The notes below the pieces were generated by a model. That model did no database searches. It worked only from the letters and a program-made list of their open reading frames with translations, and was not told the DNA's origin. Made by a program: the position numbers and the translations under genes. From an uncultured Collinsella sp. (GTDB lineage Bacteria; Actinomycetota; Coriobacteriia; Coriobacteriales; Coriobacteriaceae): 64,000 nt of DNA. This document shows, in pieces, positions 33,001-40,794 of this stretch (position 1 is its first letter; every line of letters begins with the position of its first letter). The stretch covers positions 1-64,000 of the forward strand of contig CAAEOE010000013.1 in the NCBI GenBank assembly GCA_900757505.1. Reading direction: 5' to 3'.

Positions 33001-34560
33001 GTGACGGCGGCCACGTCAAGCTTCGGCATCACGGTCAAGGTGACCGATAACGGCAAGGGCGGGCTGGATGTGACCGTGGTCTACCCCGAGGGCTCCGACG
33101 GCACGCTGTCGTTTGTGAATGCCTATAGCGCCGGCGAGGCGACGGTCGACCTCGCGGGCACCAAGACGTTGGCGCTCGGCCAGGCCGGACTCGGCCTCAC
33201 GCAGGCCGACATCGCGGGCAAGTACACCTTTAAGATTGAGCCGCTGGACGGCGCGCCCGCGCCGATCGACGCCTCTGGCAAGACGGTGACCGAGGCGACC
33301 AACGACGCCGCCGGAAACGTCGAGCTGGGCCACGTCACGTTTAAGCAGCCGGGCGACCTCGATGACGTCGAGATCGACGGCGACGGCCTGCGTACCAAGA
33401 CGTTTGCCTACCGGGTGAGCGAGTCCGGTTCGGTCGACGGCGTGGCCAATGACGCGACGGCGACCAGGACCTTCACGGTCAGGGTGGTCGAGGACACCAA
33501 CGCGGGCACGCTCGCCGCGGAGGTCCTGCCCGCAGAGGGCACGCCCGAGGGCAAGGGCGCGTTCGAGTTCACCAACACCTACGGCGTGAATCCGACGCCG
33601 AGCTCCGTCACCGACCAGATCAAGGTGAACAAGAAGCTCAAGGGCCGTGACCTGGCCGAGGGCGAGTTCGAGTTCCAGCTGGTCGAGATTGCCGCCGACG
33701 GCAGCGAGAGCGTCGCGGCGACGGGCAAGAACGCCGCCGACGGCACGGTCACGCTCAGCCCCGTCCCCTACACCGCGCCCGGCGCGCACAGCTACGAGCT
33801 GCGCGAGGTCGCCGGCACGGCGGGCGGCGTGACATACGACAGGGCGACGTACCACGTGCGCACGACGGTCACCGATGCCGGCAACGGCACGCTCGCCGTC
33901 AAACACGAGCTCATGGATGCCGAGGGCAATGCCGCGAACGACACCTCGGTGACCTTCACCAACGGCTACCAGGCCGCACCCGTCACCCTCAAGCTGGGCG
34001 CCGCCAAGGTGCTCAAGGGCGCCGAGCTCAAGGCGGGCCAGTTTAGCTTTGAGCTCAAGAGCCGGGACGGCAAGGTCATGTCGACCGCCAAGAATGCCGC
34101 CGACGGCAGCGTCACGTTCGATGCACTGACCTTCAAGCAGGCTGGCACCTACACCTTCACGGTGAGCGAGGCCGACGACGGCCAGGCGCACGTGACCTAC
34201 GACAAGGTGGTGCACAAGATCGTCGTCACGGTGAGCGACGAGGCGGCAGACGGCACCAAGACGGGCTATCTGTCGGCGAAGGTCTCCTACGAGGGCGACG
34301 CCAACATACCGCCGGTCTTCACCAATAGCTATGCCGAGAATCCCGGGACCCCCGGCACCCCCGAGAACCCCGGCACGCCGGGCGGCGGCTCAGGTGGCGG
34401 TTCCGATAACGGCTCCGGCGGCAGCTCCGGCGACGGCTCCAAGGGCGGTATGCCCGACACCGGCGATCGCAGCCTGCCGGCGGCAGCGCTCGCGGTCATG
34501 GCCGGTATCGGCGCTCTGACCGTCGTGGGCGGCGCGGTCCTGTACCGCAGGCGCCGCTAG
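27088..34560 (+). CDS. Giant modular LPxTG-type adhesin
   Basis: A 2,490-residue surface protein. Residues 1-31 form a signal peptide. BspA-type leucine-rich repeats lie at about 100-450 (IESIGDGAFRTCSSLTGIDF). A right-handed beta-helix of GG-x-I/V turns spans about 475-965, and a Cna-B domain about 978-1070. Then come a DUF11 domain (about 1310-1438) and at least seven pilin-isopeptide (Spy0128/FctA-like) or SpaA-like domains. A Pro/Gly/Ser linker and a sorting signal follow: MPDTGD, a hydrophobic stretch and YRRRR. It should be anchored to peptidoglycan and bind host or mucus. The first ATG lacks a ribosome site and the open frame runs into the IS110, so the 5' end may be damaged. GC and codon bias jump near 30180. 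Confidence 0.88.
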   Translation: MGQRVAALCLALVLGFGCLSVGATAGVAYAATESRTAYTAEEFEITQDGVTYSCETTDKGTAEITGIVADDSVTAVSVPSSIEHGGQTYKVTKLYFSSGIVAKNVEQLTLPDTLEKMYGGNFRRFAKVKELHIPGSIKNFACSLQNAGSLEKLYFDEGVEEISANMMVYGCSNLSEIDLPSTLKMISGSGAFEGATALTGIEFPKDVAFSDTITGVFEDCTSLTSVSLPASVTKIPSHMFDGCTSLTSVTALSEIESIGDGAFRTCSSLTGIDFPGTLKSIGSSAFQGCASLVSVPNLSKVTKMGWGAFYECKNLQASVDLSSLQNIPDNAFCYTPVKIVGLCDSLKSIGEWAFIQSNVAVQLPRTLETIGNYAFYYGTLPEQLSIPDSVTSVGTAAFSGVGGVKDVTIGRGLTEIPSGMFEGSTVKKITIENSMDDIKGSENLPFFGVDIVYTRESIDDGVGGTVSDDSTKTLQDLVDEAPYDKETVITLKKHVKLGSTLTIPAGKMIKITSDEPYTILAKKSGFSVLVNVAEGASLELSGKVSLSGRYNKGAIISSRGAVVLSDEAVVCDGAANTVNTGVIDVSGDKASLTMTGGVIEQCELKDAYCGAVHAKDGAHVVMKGGVIRKNGIVVTGDTNGYHLTSSGVMLMGNARFDMSGGSIEGKSGYRGSAVLAYSEGEGDSQRAKFTMAGGQISGNRSSKLEAGSLDPSGAVHIEGNAEFTMTGGEIKNNVVTGNGKGGGVCVVDPGCQGRENGNTAFTMQGGSVSGNSASAGGGVYSYSDGVTLSAGEIKDNTAWSMGGGVYSEGNEYLGYSTLHIENACVVDNHADGQGGGMWFCPTGDAKVYVQDGGLIARNTAYEAGDDFVFTGFKDAKYKLTLANRAPGGGKVSWYRDGGLFKPYGTIAATNPKIPRFSPDGDNGDPLSFTDATPNVALKSVMSEDVYNLGGGQASLTISGNTAPLGGGIGANGGVVIGRSENIDIPVEKVWQNPKIPHPNEVKVNLKNGKTVIDSITLSESDGWEGVFSNLPKCDASGAVIDYTVAEDAVEGYSSKVSGDAERGFTVTNAVKTGELDVSKAVAAREGLAVDADKTFEFAVEATDAAGHGVSGAYGDATFKDGKATLKLKDGQTARITGLPAGTAYTVTERAADGYKAAVNGAEGSKADGSIAADKVSSSAFTNTFDPAPATASVPELTKVLAGGRKPGLQEGEFAFELSLADGAGNVLEGYPIEAKNDKDGKVSFGELSFTNPGTYHATVTEKASGDVLIEDDAHAYTFDVTVTQTGAGLKAEISNERGKKTFTNTFTPHDNTKTVTKANASGAKVDVDGKPVGVGDILTYTIGWANNSVDDRGAAQAADVTVTDVLPKGVNYVEGSADGAAYDAATRTLTWSLGEQAAGATGTLSFDVKVSAEAAVVDDISNTATVKVGENESQTNTTHNSVSREGSLTVKKTVVGGDSQREFGFTVALTDGDGEPVSGTFGKGEHAVTFADGKTTFTLKDGGEKTVAGLPVGARYTVTEDAAEGYTTTAEGAEGIVTEAGATAAFTNTYGTATEGRDVSTAGLFTKTLEGRDWAEGDSFQFTLTGEDGAPMPEGSADGSKTVSVTAAGTKAGDRVAFDFGPIRYTLNDIKDAGFAEVGGKRVRAKTFTYTVREVRPDDGSAIAGVAYDGHVATMTVTVTDDGSGNLTATTPAIAEVSGGDFVNTYTTKLDYSARAGVRLSKTLSGRSMEAGQFAFTVTADAETAAKLGLKTGKDAYTVSAADDGAADLVDLIGGTAGGDVKFTDADADKTYSFTVTETKLGGEGYTNDTAPRTVTIAPAYDAATGKLTVTTTVARDGVEVARGEVSTADDAMAAPAPVTVAFQNSYEATGTLGGEGNVAINATKTLTGRAAKAGEFPFSVRDARGNVVATATNQASGDGEAAGLAFSPIAYTTDALERMVGDGTATRADDGSWVIPYTVSEDGTDRLPAGVTAATSSFGITVKVTDNGKGGLDVTVVYPEGSDGTLSFVNAYSAGEATVDLAGTKTLALGQAGLGLTQADIAGKYTFKIEPLDGAPAPIDASGKTVTEATNDAAGNVELGHVTFKQPGDLDDVEIDGDGLRTKTFAYRVSESGSVDGVANDATATRTFTVRVVEDTNAGTLAAEVLPAEGTPEGKGAFEFTNTYGVNPTPSSVTDQIKVNKKLKGRDLAEGEFEFQLVEIAADGSESVAATGKNAADGTVTLSPVPYTAPGAHSYELREVAGTAGGVTYDRATYHVRTTVTDAGNGTLAVKHELMDAEGNAANDTSVTFTNGYQAAPVTLKLGAAKVLKGAELKAGQFSFELKSRDGKVMSTAKNAADGSVTFDALTFKQAGTYTFTVSEADDGQAHVTYDKVVHKIVVTVSDEAADGTKTGYLSAKVSYEGDANIPPVFTNSYAENPGTPGTPENPGTPGGGSGGGSDNGSGGSSGDGSKGGMPDTGDRSLPAAALAVMAGIGALTVVGGAVLYRRRR

Positions 34561-34571
34561 CGATATGAACG

Positions 34572-34606
34572 AGTGGGGCGAATCCATCCGATGGGTTCGC
34601 CCCACT
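34572..34606 (+). terminator. Hairpin after the adhesin gene
   Basis: AGTGGGGCGAATCCAT pairs with ATGGGTTCGCCCCACT over 16 bases (one G-U). There is little T after it, so termination may be inefficient or Rho-assisted. Confidence 0.7.
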
Positions 34607-34650
34607 TGCCGTGACGGGCGGGAGCAGGTAAGATATACCGAGCGCCTAGC

Positions 34651-34751
34651 GCGTTCGATGGGTTCGGATGACGACATGTTCCGAATCTGGTCAGGTCCGG
34701 AAGGAAGCAGCCATAAGGAGCCTCTGTCGGGCATCCGAATCCATCGAGCGC
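34651..34751 (+). ncRNA. ffs: Small signal recognition particle RNA
   Basis: The apical core GGTCAGGTCCGGAAGGAAGC, followed by AGCC, is the invariant bacterial 4.5S/SRP loop. GCGTTCGATGGGTTCGGATG (34651-34670) pairs with 34732-34751 as the long stem. AGCGCC at 34641 and GGCGCT at 34755 extend the hairpin into a T run. A TAAGATATACC -10-like box lies at 34630. The RNA joins Ffh to deliver membrane and secreted proteins to the translocon. Confidence 0.93.
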
Positions 34752-34778
34752 ACGGGCGCTTTTTTGGTGCCGCGATGC

Positions 34779-34873
34779 GGTCCCGGTGTCGGCGGGCTGT
34801 TTGGTGCCTCGCTGGTCCTCGGCTTTGCCTGCGGGATCGCTCGACTACCAAACAGCCCACCGGCACCGGGACC
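34779..34873. repeat. Inverted repeat with 27-bp arms after ffs
   Basis: Arms at 34779-34805 and 34847-34873 (GGGCTGTTTGGT and its complement at the inner end) match with two mismatches around a 41-base loop. It lies just past the SRP RNA T run. No gene is present here. Confidence 0.75.
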
Positions 34874-35013
34874 ACTTCGTCCAAAAATCACCCGTAAAGG
34901 CGCGTTAGCCTAATTAAATCTATCCCTTAAGGAATGCTGCTCGCTGGCGTTGTTTGGAGCGCGGTGGCGATGTGCTTCAAGAGACAGTGGCATTACCATT
35001 TGTTTTTACAAGT
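34874..35013. other. Gap with no supported gene
   Basis: Nothing with a ribosome site and coding bias is seen. A terminator on the plus strand at 35014 implies that some transcript crosses this stretch, perhaps read-through from ffs or a small unannotated RNA. Confidence 0.4.
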
Positions 35014-35058
35014 AAAGAGGTCCGTTTCTCTGGGTTGGGGAAACGGGCCTCTTTTTTT
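35014..35058 (+). terminator. Rho-independent terminator
   Basis: AAAGAGGTCCGTTTC and GAAACGGGCCTCTTT form a 15-bp stem (one G-U) with an 11-base loop and eight T. No plus-strand gene directly precedes it. Confidence 0.8.
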
Positions 35059-35099
35059 CTCTGGGCTTGTAGATTGGCGAAGGCGATATGCTCTGTCGG

Positions 35100-36070
35100 C
35101 TATTTTGAGTTCTTGAGGCGGAGTGTGGCTGCGGTGGTTATTCCGAGTCCTGCGGCGGCGATTCCTGCGAGTGCGATTGCGCTCGGTGCTGTGTCGCCCG
35201 TGTTTGCGAGCTTGCCGTCGGTCGTATCTGCTTGCTTGGTGGAGCTCGATGGAGCGTATTTGCCGGTCGCGGGCGAGCTGGCGGGCTGTGCCGTTTCGGC
35301 CGGCTGCGCTGAGCTGGAGGGTTTTGTCGTCTCGGCGGGTTTCGTTATCTCGGGCGAGGTGGCCTTGTCTGCCGCGGCCTTTGCCTCTTCGTATGCCTTG
35401 CAGGCGTCGTCATAGGCCGCTTGCGCCTTTTCCAAATCGCTAAGGAGCGCATCTCGCTTGGCTACGTCCTCATCGATGTGGGCTTTGGCTTCCTCTGCCT
35501 CACTTTCGAAATACTGAACCTGTTTTTCCTGGCTTTCGAGCCGGCGTTGGCAGTGGTGAAGATCATCTTCACAAGATTTTTCTCGCCTTTCTGCCGACAT
35601 GATCTCACTTCGCAACTGCTTAATAGTTTCGTTAGAAGCTCCGTCGTCGATTGCCTTATTTAATTCTGTCTGAAGGCCGCTTGTCCGGTAGTGGGCCTCA
35701 TCGTATTTGGCTTGGGCTGCACCGACGTTCGCTTGCATGGCGGGAAGGCGTTCCCTCCGTTTGGCGGCTTCCGTCACCACCATGTCGTAGATCTCTTGAA
35801 AAGCGGCAATGTCATCATCGATTACCGCAATTTTCTCAGGACTTGCGGCGTCTTTTGCGACCTCGAGGTTTTTGAGCGCTTCCTGCATGGCTGCATACGC
35901 TTTTTCTTTTGCGGCGGTCGCATCTTCCGTCTGCAAGGCAACTGCACCGGTGGGGGAACTGGTTTCTGCCGCGATCGCCGTTACGGGGGGGCGATTCCCG
36001 CGACAAGCGCCGCGGAAAGGGCGATGCCCACAGTTGCTCGTCTTGCTCTTCTTGCGAGAATGTCGTTCAT
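35100..36070 (-). pseudogene. Coiled-coil surface protein, frameshifted in a G7 tract (possibly phase variable)
   Basis: On the minus strand a good ribosome site (GAGGTGCCGAG) precedes ATG at 36070. The frame encodes a signal-peptide start, MNDILARRARRATVGIALS then AALVAGIAPP, and stops at TAA right after seven C (plus-strand G7 at 35985-35991). One extra C would restore the frame into VTAIAAETSSPTG and the rest. That part is about 200 residues of Ala/Glu/Lys-rich coiled coil, a Pro/Ser/Thr linker and a sorting signal (LANTGD, hydrophobic stretch, RLKNSK). Restored length is 323 residues. It is either an off-state of slipped-strand phase variation, a true pseudogene, or a sequencing error in the homopolymer. 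Confidence 0.75.
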
Positions 36071-36102
36071 CTCGGCACCTCATTTCAAGGGTCGGCGACT
36101 AA

Positions 36103-36131
36103 CTTGGTAGCACTAATGTAAGTATACCAAG
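36103..36131. promoter_or_regulatory. Dyad between the surface-protein gene and ABC operon 2
   Basis: CTTGGTA, 15 bases, TACCAAG, flanked by CTAA and CTAG that extend the symmetry with a mismatch. It lies between divergent genes and may be an operator. TTCTCTGGAAACC is tandemly repeated just downstream, near 36176-36200. Confidence 0.5.
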
Positions 36132-36299
36132 CTAGTTGACCCGACACTGGCTGGGTGTGCGCGTGCCTCTCCGCTTCTCTGGAAACCCTTCTCTGGAAAC
36201 CGAATCCCATTAGAAATGACGAGCTGCTTACGCAATTATGGGCTCACCGTACTATCATGGTTCGAATTGAGCGTGAATGATGATAGGGAGCGCCTTTTT

Positions 36300-38174
36300 A
36301 TGATTGAGCTGCTCAGGCGTTTTGGTGGTAAGTATCGCCGGTATATGGTGATTGGCCCTGCGTGCAAGCTGATCGAAGTGATCTTTGACCTGCTGACGCC
36401 GCTGGTGATTGCCCAGATGATCGATAAGGGCATTGGCTCGCACGACGTGAATGCCGTTATCCACTACGGCATGGTACTTGGCGCCATGGCTGTGATCGGC
36501 ATCTCGTTTACGCTCGTCTGCCAAAAGATGGCGGCGCTGACCTCGCAGGGCATGGGCACCGATATCCGTGGTGCACTCTACCAGCACATCAACAAGCTGA
36601 GCTATGCCGAACTCGATCGCTTTGGCACGCCGTCGCTCATCACGCGCATCACCAACGACGTCAATCAGGTGCAGCTTGCCGTGGCGCTGGGCGTGCGCAT
36701 GCTCATCCGCTGGCCTTTCCTGGCGGTGGGCTCCATGATTGCGGCCCTTGCCATCGACCTTAAGCTCGGCATGATCTTTTTGATTTGCACGCCCGCCATC
36801 GGCTTGGTGTTTTGGTTTGTCATGGCGCGCTGCATCCCGTACTACAAACAGCTGCAGGCAAAGCTCGACCGCATTGCGCTCATTTGCCGCGAGGGGCTTT
36901 CGGGCGCCCGTGTGGTTCGTGCCTTTGTGCGCGAGGGTCACGAACGTGGGCGTTTTGCCCAGGCGGCCGATGACCAGGCGCGGGTCGCAATCGCGGTGGG
37001 CAAGCTCTCGTCGATTCTCAACCCCGTCACGTTTCTTGTGATGAACCTGGGCGTGTGCGCCATCCTGTGGGTGGGTGGCGTCCAGGTCAACGTGGGCGAG
37101 CTCACGCAGGGCCAGGTCATGGCGTTTGTCAACTACATGACGCAGACCCTGACCTCCATCGTGTATGTCGCCAACCTGGTCGTGGTCTTTACCAAGGCGA
37201 GCGCCAGTGCGTCGCGTCTCAACGAGGTGCTCAATTGCGTGCCGAGCATTACCGACGAGGGCAACCGGCCGGTTGCGCTGCCCGAGCCGAGCGAACTGGC
37301 GGGTGGCGCTGCTCCAGTCCCCGCGCTGAGCTTGAGCCATGCGAGCTTCTCCTTTGGCGCGGGCGCCGCCAACGCCGTCAATGACGTGACCCTGGAGCTG
37401 CCGCTGGGCAAAACGCTCGGCATTATCGGCGGCACGGGTAGCGGTAAGTCGACGCTCGTCTCGCTTATCCCGCGCCTGTACGACACGGGCGCCGGCAGCG
37501 TGAGCGTAATGGGTGCCGATGTGCGAGCCTGGCCGCTCGATCAGCTGCGCCATGTGGTCGCGACTGTTCCACAGCGCGCGTCGCTCGTGAGCGGCACCAT
37601 CCGCAGCAACCTGACCTGGCGTGACGAGGCGGCAACCGACGAGGAGCTCTGGGCGGCGCTCGATATGGCGCAAGCGAGCGAGTTCGTGCGCAACAAGCCG
37701 CAGGGGCTCGACGCCCCGGTCGAGGCGGAAGGCAAGAACTTCAGCGGCGGTCAGCGCCAGCGCCTGACCATTGCGCGTGCCCTGGTGGGCTCGCCGCAGA
37801 TTCTGATTATGGATGACTCCGCCTCGGCGCTCGACTTTAAGACCGACGCGGCGCTTCGCCACGCCATCCGCGAGCGCAGCGTACGCGGTGCCGCCGCGGG
37901 CGGGATCCCGCTGACCACGGTGATCGTGAGCCAGCGCGTCTCGACCGTGCGCGATGCCGACATGATCTGCGTGCTCGACCACGGCTCGGTCGCGGGCCTG
38001 GGTACGAACGACGTGCTGTACGCAAGCTGCCAACTCTATCGCGAGATTTGCCAGTCGCAGCTGCGCCGCGAAGAGCTCGAGGGTCAGCAGGGGAGTGCGA
38101 CACCCGCGTCCGTCCCAAGTCCCGCGTCCGCCTCGGCTGCCCCGGCATCCACTTGCGCAAAGGAGGGCTGCTAG
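36300..38174 (+). CDS. ABC exporter half-transporter, operon 2, subunit A
   Basis: A 624-residue exporter subunit with six membrane helices and a nucleotide-binding domain. Walker A is GGTGSGKSTL near 379, the signature FSGGQRQRL near 481, and Walker B ILIMDDSASALD near 502, again with Asp in place of the catalytic Glu. An Ala/Pro/Ser-rich tail (VPSPASASAAPAS) follows. It parallels the operon at 14411 but is clearly diverged. ATG at 36300 follows GATAGGGAGCG; the frame extends to 36216 without membrane or domain features. No regulator gene precedes it here. Confidence 0.9.
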   Translation: MIELLRRFGGKYRRYMVIGPACKLIEVIFDLLTPLVIAQMIDKGIGSHDVNAVIHYGMVLGAMAVIGISFTLVCQKMAALTSQGMGTDIRGALYQHINKLSYAELDRFGTPSLITRITNDVNQVQLAVALGVRMLIRWPFLAVGSMIAALAIDLKLGMIFLICTPAIGLVFWFVMARCIPYYKQLQAKLDRIALICREGLSGARVVRAFVREGHERGRFAQAADDQARVAIAVGKLSSILNPVTFLVMNLGVCAILWVGGVQVNVGELTQGQVMAFVNYMTQTLTSIVYVANLVVVFTKASASASRLNEVLNCVPSITDEGNRPVALPEPSELAGGAAPVPALSLSHASFSFGAGAANAVNDVTLELPLGKTLGIIGGTGSGKSTLVSLIPRLYDTGAGSVSVMGADVRAWPLDQLRHVVATVPQRASLVSGTIRSNLTWRDEAATDEELWAALDMAQASEFVRNKPQGLDAPVEAEGKNFSGGQRQRLTIARALVGSPQILIMDDSASALDFKTDAALRHAIRERSVRGAAAGGIPLTTVIVSQRVSTVRDADMICVLDHGSVAGLGTNDVLYASCQLYREICQSQLRREELEGQQGSATPASVPSPASASAAPASTCAKEGC

Positions 38175-40034
38175 ATGAACCCGTACACTTCCTCCGGTTC
38201 GGTCGCCACGATGACGGCCAACGTGTCCGGCAACGATAACCTCAACGACTTGGGTGATGGCCCGCATCGGCCCGGCGACCCCGAGCGCTACCCCGTGAGC
38301 GTGGTGACTCGCCGCCTACTGGGCTACGTCCGTCCGCACCGCGTCTCGTTTGCGGCGTCGTTTGTGAGCGCCGCCATCTCGGTGATCTTGCAGCTCTACA
38401 CGCCCATCCTTATTGGCGAGGGCATCGACTTCATCGTCGCGGCGGGTCAGGTGGACTTCGACGCCTTGCTGCCGCTTGTTACCAAACTCGCCCTCGTCGT
38501 GGTGGGGGCCGCGGCCTTCCAGTGGCTGCAAGGCTATTGCGTCAACCGCCTGTCCTACGAGACGGTGCGCGACATGCGCGTGGAGGCAAGCGACAAGCTC
38601 AGCCGTATGCCGCTCAGCTTTATCGACGGCCACGCCCACGGCGACCTCATGAGCCGTGTGGTCAACGACGTCGATCAGGTGGGTGACGGCCTGCTGCAGG
38701 GCTTTACGCAGCTCTTTACCGGCGTTATCACCATCGTTGGCACGCTCGCATTTATGCTCTCCATCAACCTGACCATGACTCTTGTGGTGGTGCTCGTCAC
38801 GCCGCTTTCCATCTTTGCGGCCGGTGCCATCGCCAAGCTTTCCAATAAGAGCTTCACAGCTCAACAGTGCATCCAGGGCCAACTCGGCGGTCATATCGAG
38901 GAGTATGTGGGTGAGCAAAAGCTCGTGGACGCCTTCGCCTACGGCCCGCACGCTCAACAGCGCTTCGATGTCCTCAACGCCGAGCTCTATACGGCGGGCG
39001 AGCGCGCGCAGTTTATGGGTTCGCTTTCCAACCCCGGAACGCGCTTTATCAATAACATCATCTACGCCGTGGTCGCCGTGATCGGCTGCGCGGGCGTGAT
39101 CACAGGCGTGCCCGCGACGCTCACGGTGGGCGGCGTACAGATCTTCCTGTCCTACGCCAACCAGTACACTAAGCCGTTCAACGAGGTCACGAACGTCATC
39201 ACGCAGATCCAGACCGCGTACGCCTCGGCGCGCCGCATGTTCGCGTTGCTCGATGCGTGCGAACAGGAGCCCGACGCTGTGGATGCCATTGAACTCGCCG
39301 CCCCGAAGGGCGAGGTTTCGTTTGAGCATGTGGACTTTAGCTATATGCCCGACCGCAGACTGTTGCAGGATATCTGCATCGACGCCAAGCCCGGTATGCG
39401 CATTGCCCTCGTCGGTCCCACGGGCTGTGGCAAGACAACGCTCATCAATTTGCTGCTGCGGTTCTACGATATCGATGCCGGTCGCATCGCGGTCGATGGC
39501 CGTTCCTCGCGTGACTACACGCGCGCAAGCCTGCGCCGTGCCTTTGGCATGGTACTGCAGGACACTTGGCTGTTTGAGGGCACGGTGGCGGAAAACATCG
39601 CTTACGGTTGTCCCGATGCCACACGCGAACAGGTTATCGAGGCGGCCAAACGCGCGCATGCGCACAAGTTTATCGTGCAGCTGCCAGGCGGCTACGACAC
39701 GGTGATTGGCGAGGACGGCGGCACGTTTAGCCAGGGTCAAAAACAGCTGCTGTGCATCGCGCGCGTCATGCTCACCGACCCGGCGATTTTGCTGCTGGAC
39801 GAGGCAACGTCGAGCATCGATACGCGTACCGAGCTGCAGGTGCAGGCGGCATTCGACGAGCTCATGGCAGGTCGCACAAGCTTTGTCGTGGCGCACCGCT
39901 TGAGCACCATCCGCAACGCCGACTGCATTCTGGTGATGCGCGACGGCGAGATTATCGAGCGCGGCACGCACGACGAGCTGCTAGCGGCAGGCGGCTTCTA
40001 CGCCGAGCTCTACCGCAGTCAGTTCGCCCAGTAA
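38175..40034 (+). CDS. ABC exporter half-transporter, operon 2, subunit B
   Basis: A 619-residue partner that starts on the base after the previous stop, with AAAGGAGGGCTGC as ribosome site. Six membrane helices lie between about 55 and 350. Walker A is GPTGCGKTTL near 413, the signature FSQGQKQLL near 517, and Walker B LLLDEATSSID near 538 with the catalytic Glu. With subunit A it would form a heterodimer with one active and one degenerate site, as in drug and peptide exporters. The substrate is unknown. Confidence 0.92.
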   Translation: MNPYTSSGSVATMTANVSGNDNLNDLGDGPHRPGDPERYPVSVVTRRLLGYVRPHRVSFAASFVSAAISVILQLYTPILIGEGIDFIVAAGQVDFDALLPLVTKLALVVVGAAAFQWLQGYCVNRLSYETVRDMRVEASDKLSRMPLSFIDGHAHGDLMSRVVNDVDQVGDGLLQGFTQLFTGVITIVGTLAFMLSINLTMTLVVVLVTPLSIFAAGAIAKLSNKSFTAQQCIQGQLGGHIEEYVGEQKLVDAFAYGPHAQQRFDVLNAELYTAGERAQFMGSLSNPGTRFINNIIYAVVAVIGCAGVITGVPATLTVGGVQIFLSYANQYTKPFNEVTNVITQIQTAYASARRMFALLDACEQEPDAVDAIELAAPKGEVSFEHVDFSYMPDRRLLQDICIDAKPGMRIALVGPTGCGKTTLINLLLRFYDIDAGRIAVDGRSSRDYTRASLRRAFGMVLQDTWLFEGTVAENIAYGCPDATREQVIEAAKRAHAHKFIVQLPGGYDTVIGEDGGTFSQGQKQLLCIARVMLTDPAILLLDEATSSIDTRTELQVQAAFDELMAGRTSFVVAHRLSTIRNADCILVMRDGEIIERGTHDELLAAGGFYAELYRSQFAQ

Positions 40035-40161
40035 GCAAGCCCGTGGGGCAAATTAATCAATCGACAGACGGTGGTTTACATCTGTCACGTTAGTACTAAG
40101 ATATTCATCTAATAAATTGCATTAGTGGCTTTAGTTTTGGGGGAAACGAGGCAACGTGACT

Positions 40162-40713
40162 ATGACGTGCTCTTTGGTGGTTAACAGCAAGAGCGGTAAT
40201 ACCAGGATGGTTTCGGGTGCGATTAAGCGCGCTCTGCAGGCTGCGGGCGTTGAGTTTGTCCATGCCGCGGCGTTGAGCGACGATGCGGATGCAGATCAGG
40301 TTGCGCTCGAGGCGCAGGGCGCCTGCGCGGCCGACACGGTGCTCGTCGGTTTTTGGTGTGACAAGGGCGCGTGCACGCCTTCGGTCGCGGCGTTGCTCTC
40401 CGCCTTGCACGGTAAGCGCGTCTTCCTGTTTGGCACCTGCGGTTTTGGCGCCGACCAGAGCTACTATCAGCAGATTATCGACCGCGTAACTTCCAATTTG
40501 GCTGGGGATGCCGAGCTTGCGGGCTGGGCGATGTGCCAGGGCAAGATGGGCCCCGCGGTCAAGCAGCGCTACGAGGCCATGCTCGAGCAAGATCCCGAAA
40601 ACGCCCGATTTAAGATGCTGCTCGACAACTGGGTTGCCGCGAAGGACCATCCCACCAAGGAAGACCTGGACAACATGGCTGCAGCCGCCAAGAAGGCCGT
40701 GCTGGGAGAGTAG
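40162..40713 (+). CDS. Flavodoxin-family protein
   Basis: A 183-residue flavodoxin-like protein. VVNSKSGNTRMV at residues 6-17 is the FMN phosphate-binding loop; LVGFWCDKG and LFGTCGFGAD are the loops that flank the isoalloxazine ring. Four Cys residues are present. Such proteins carry electrons for anaerobic reductases. The partner is unknown. ATG at 40162 is preferred, with GAGGCAACG upstream; GTG at 40156 is an alternative. It has its own terminator. Confidence 0.85.
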   Translation: MTCSLVVNSKSGNTRMVSGAIKRALQAAGVEFVHAAALSDDADADQVALEAQGACAADTVLVGFWCDKGACTPSVAALLSALHGKRVFLFGTCGFGADQSYYQQIIDRVTSNLAGDAELAGWAMCQGKMGPAVKQRYEAMLEQDPENARFKMLLDNWVAAKDHPTKEDLDNMAAAAKKAVLGE

Positions 40714-40756
40714 CTTCGCCGTTCGCGGTCCTTCGTGCAAAACAATACAAATGTGA

Positions 40757-40784
40757 AAGCCTCGAAGTTCTCGAGGCTTTTTTT
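40757..40784 (+). terminator. Terminator of the flavodoxin-like gene
   Basis: AAGCCTCGA and TCGAGGCTT, with a short loop, are followed by a T run of seven or more. Confidence 0.92.
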
Positions 40785-40794
40785 CATGACACGA

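Noticed and set aside
34565..34913. Plus- and minus-strand frames over the SRP RNA gene
   Set aside because: The sequence is a clear SRP RNA with inverted repeats; the frames are by-products.
36255..39971. Long minus-strand frames (670 and 551 codons) under the second ABC operon
   Set aside because: Antisense shadows of genes with full Walker and signature motifs.
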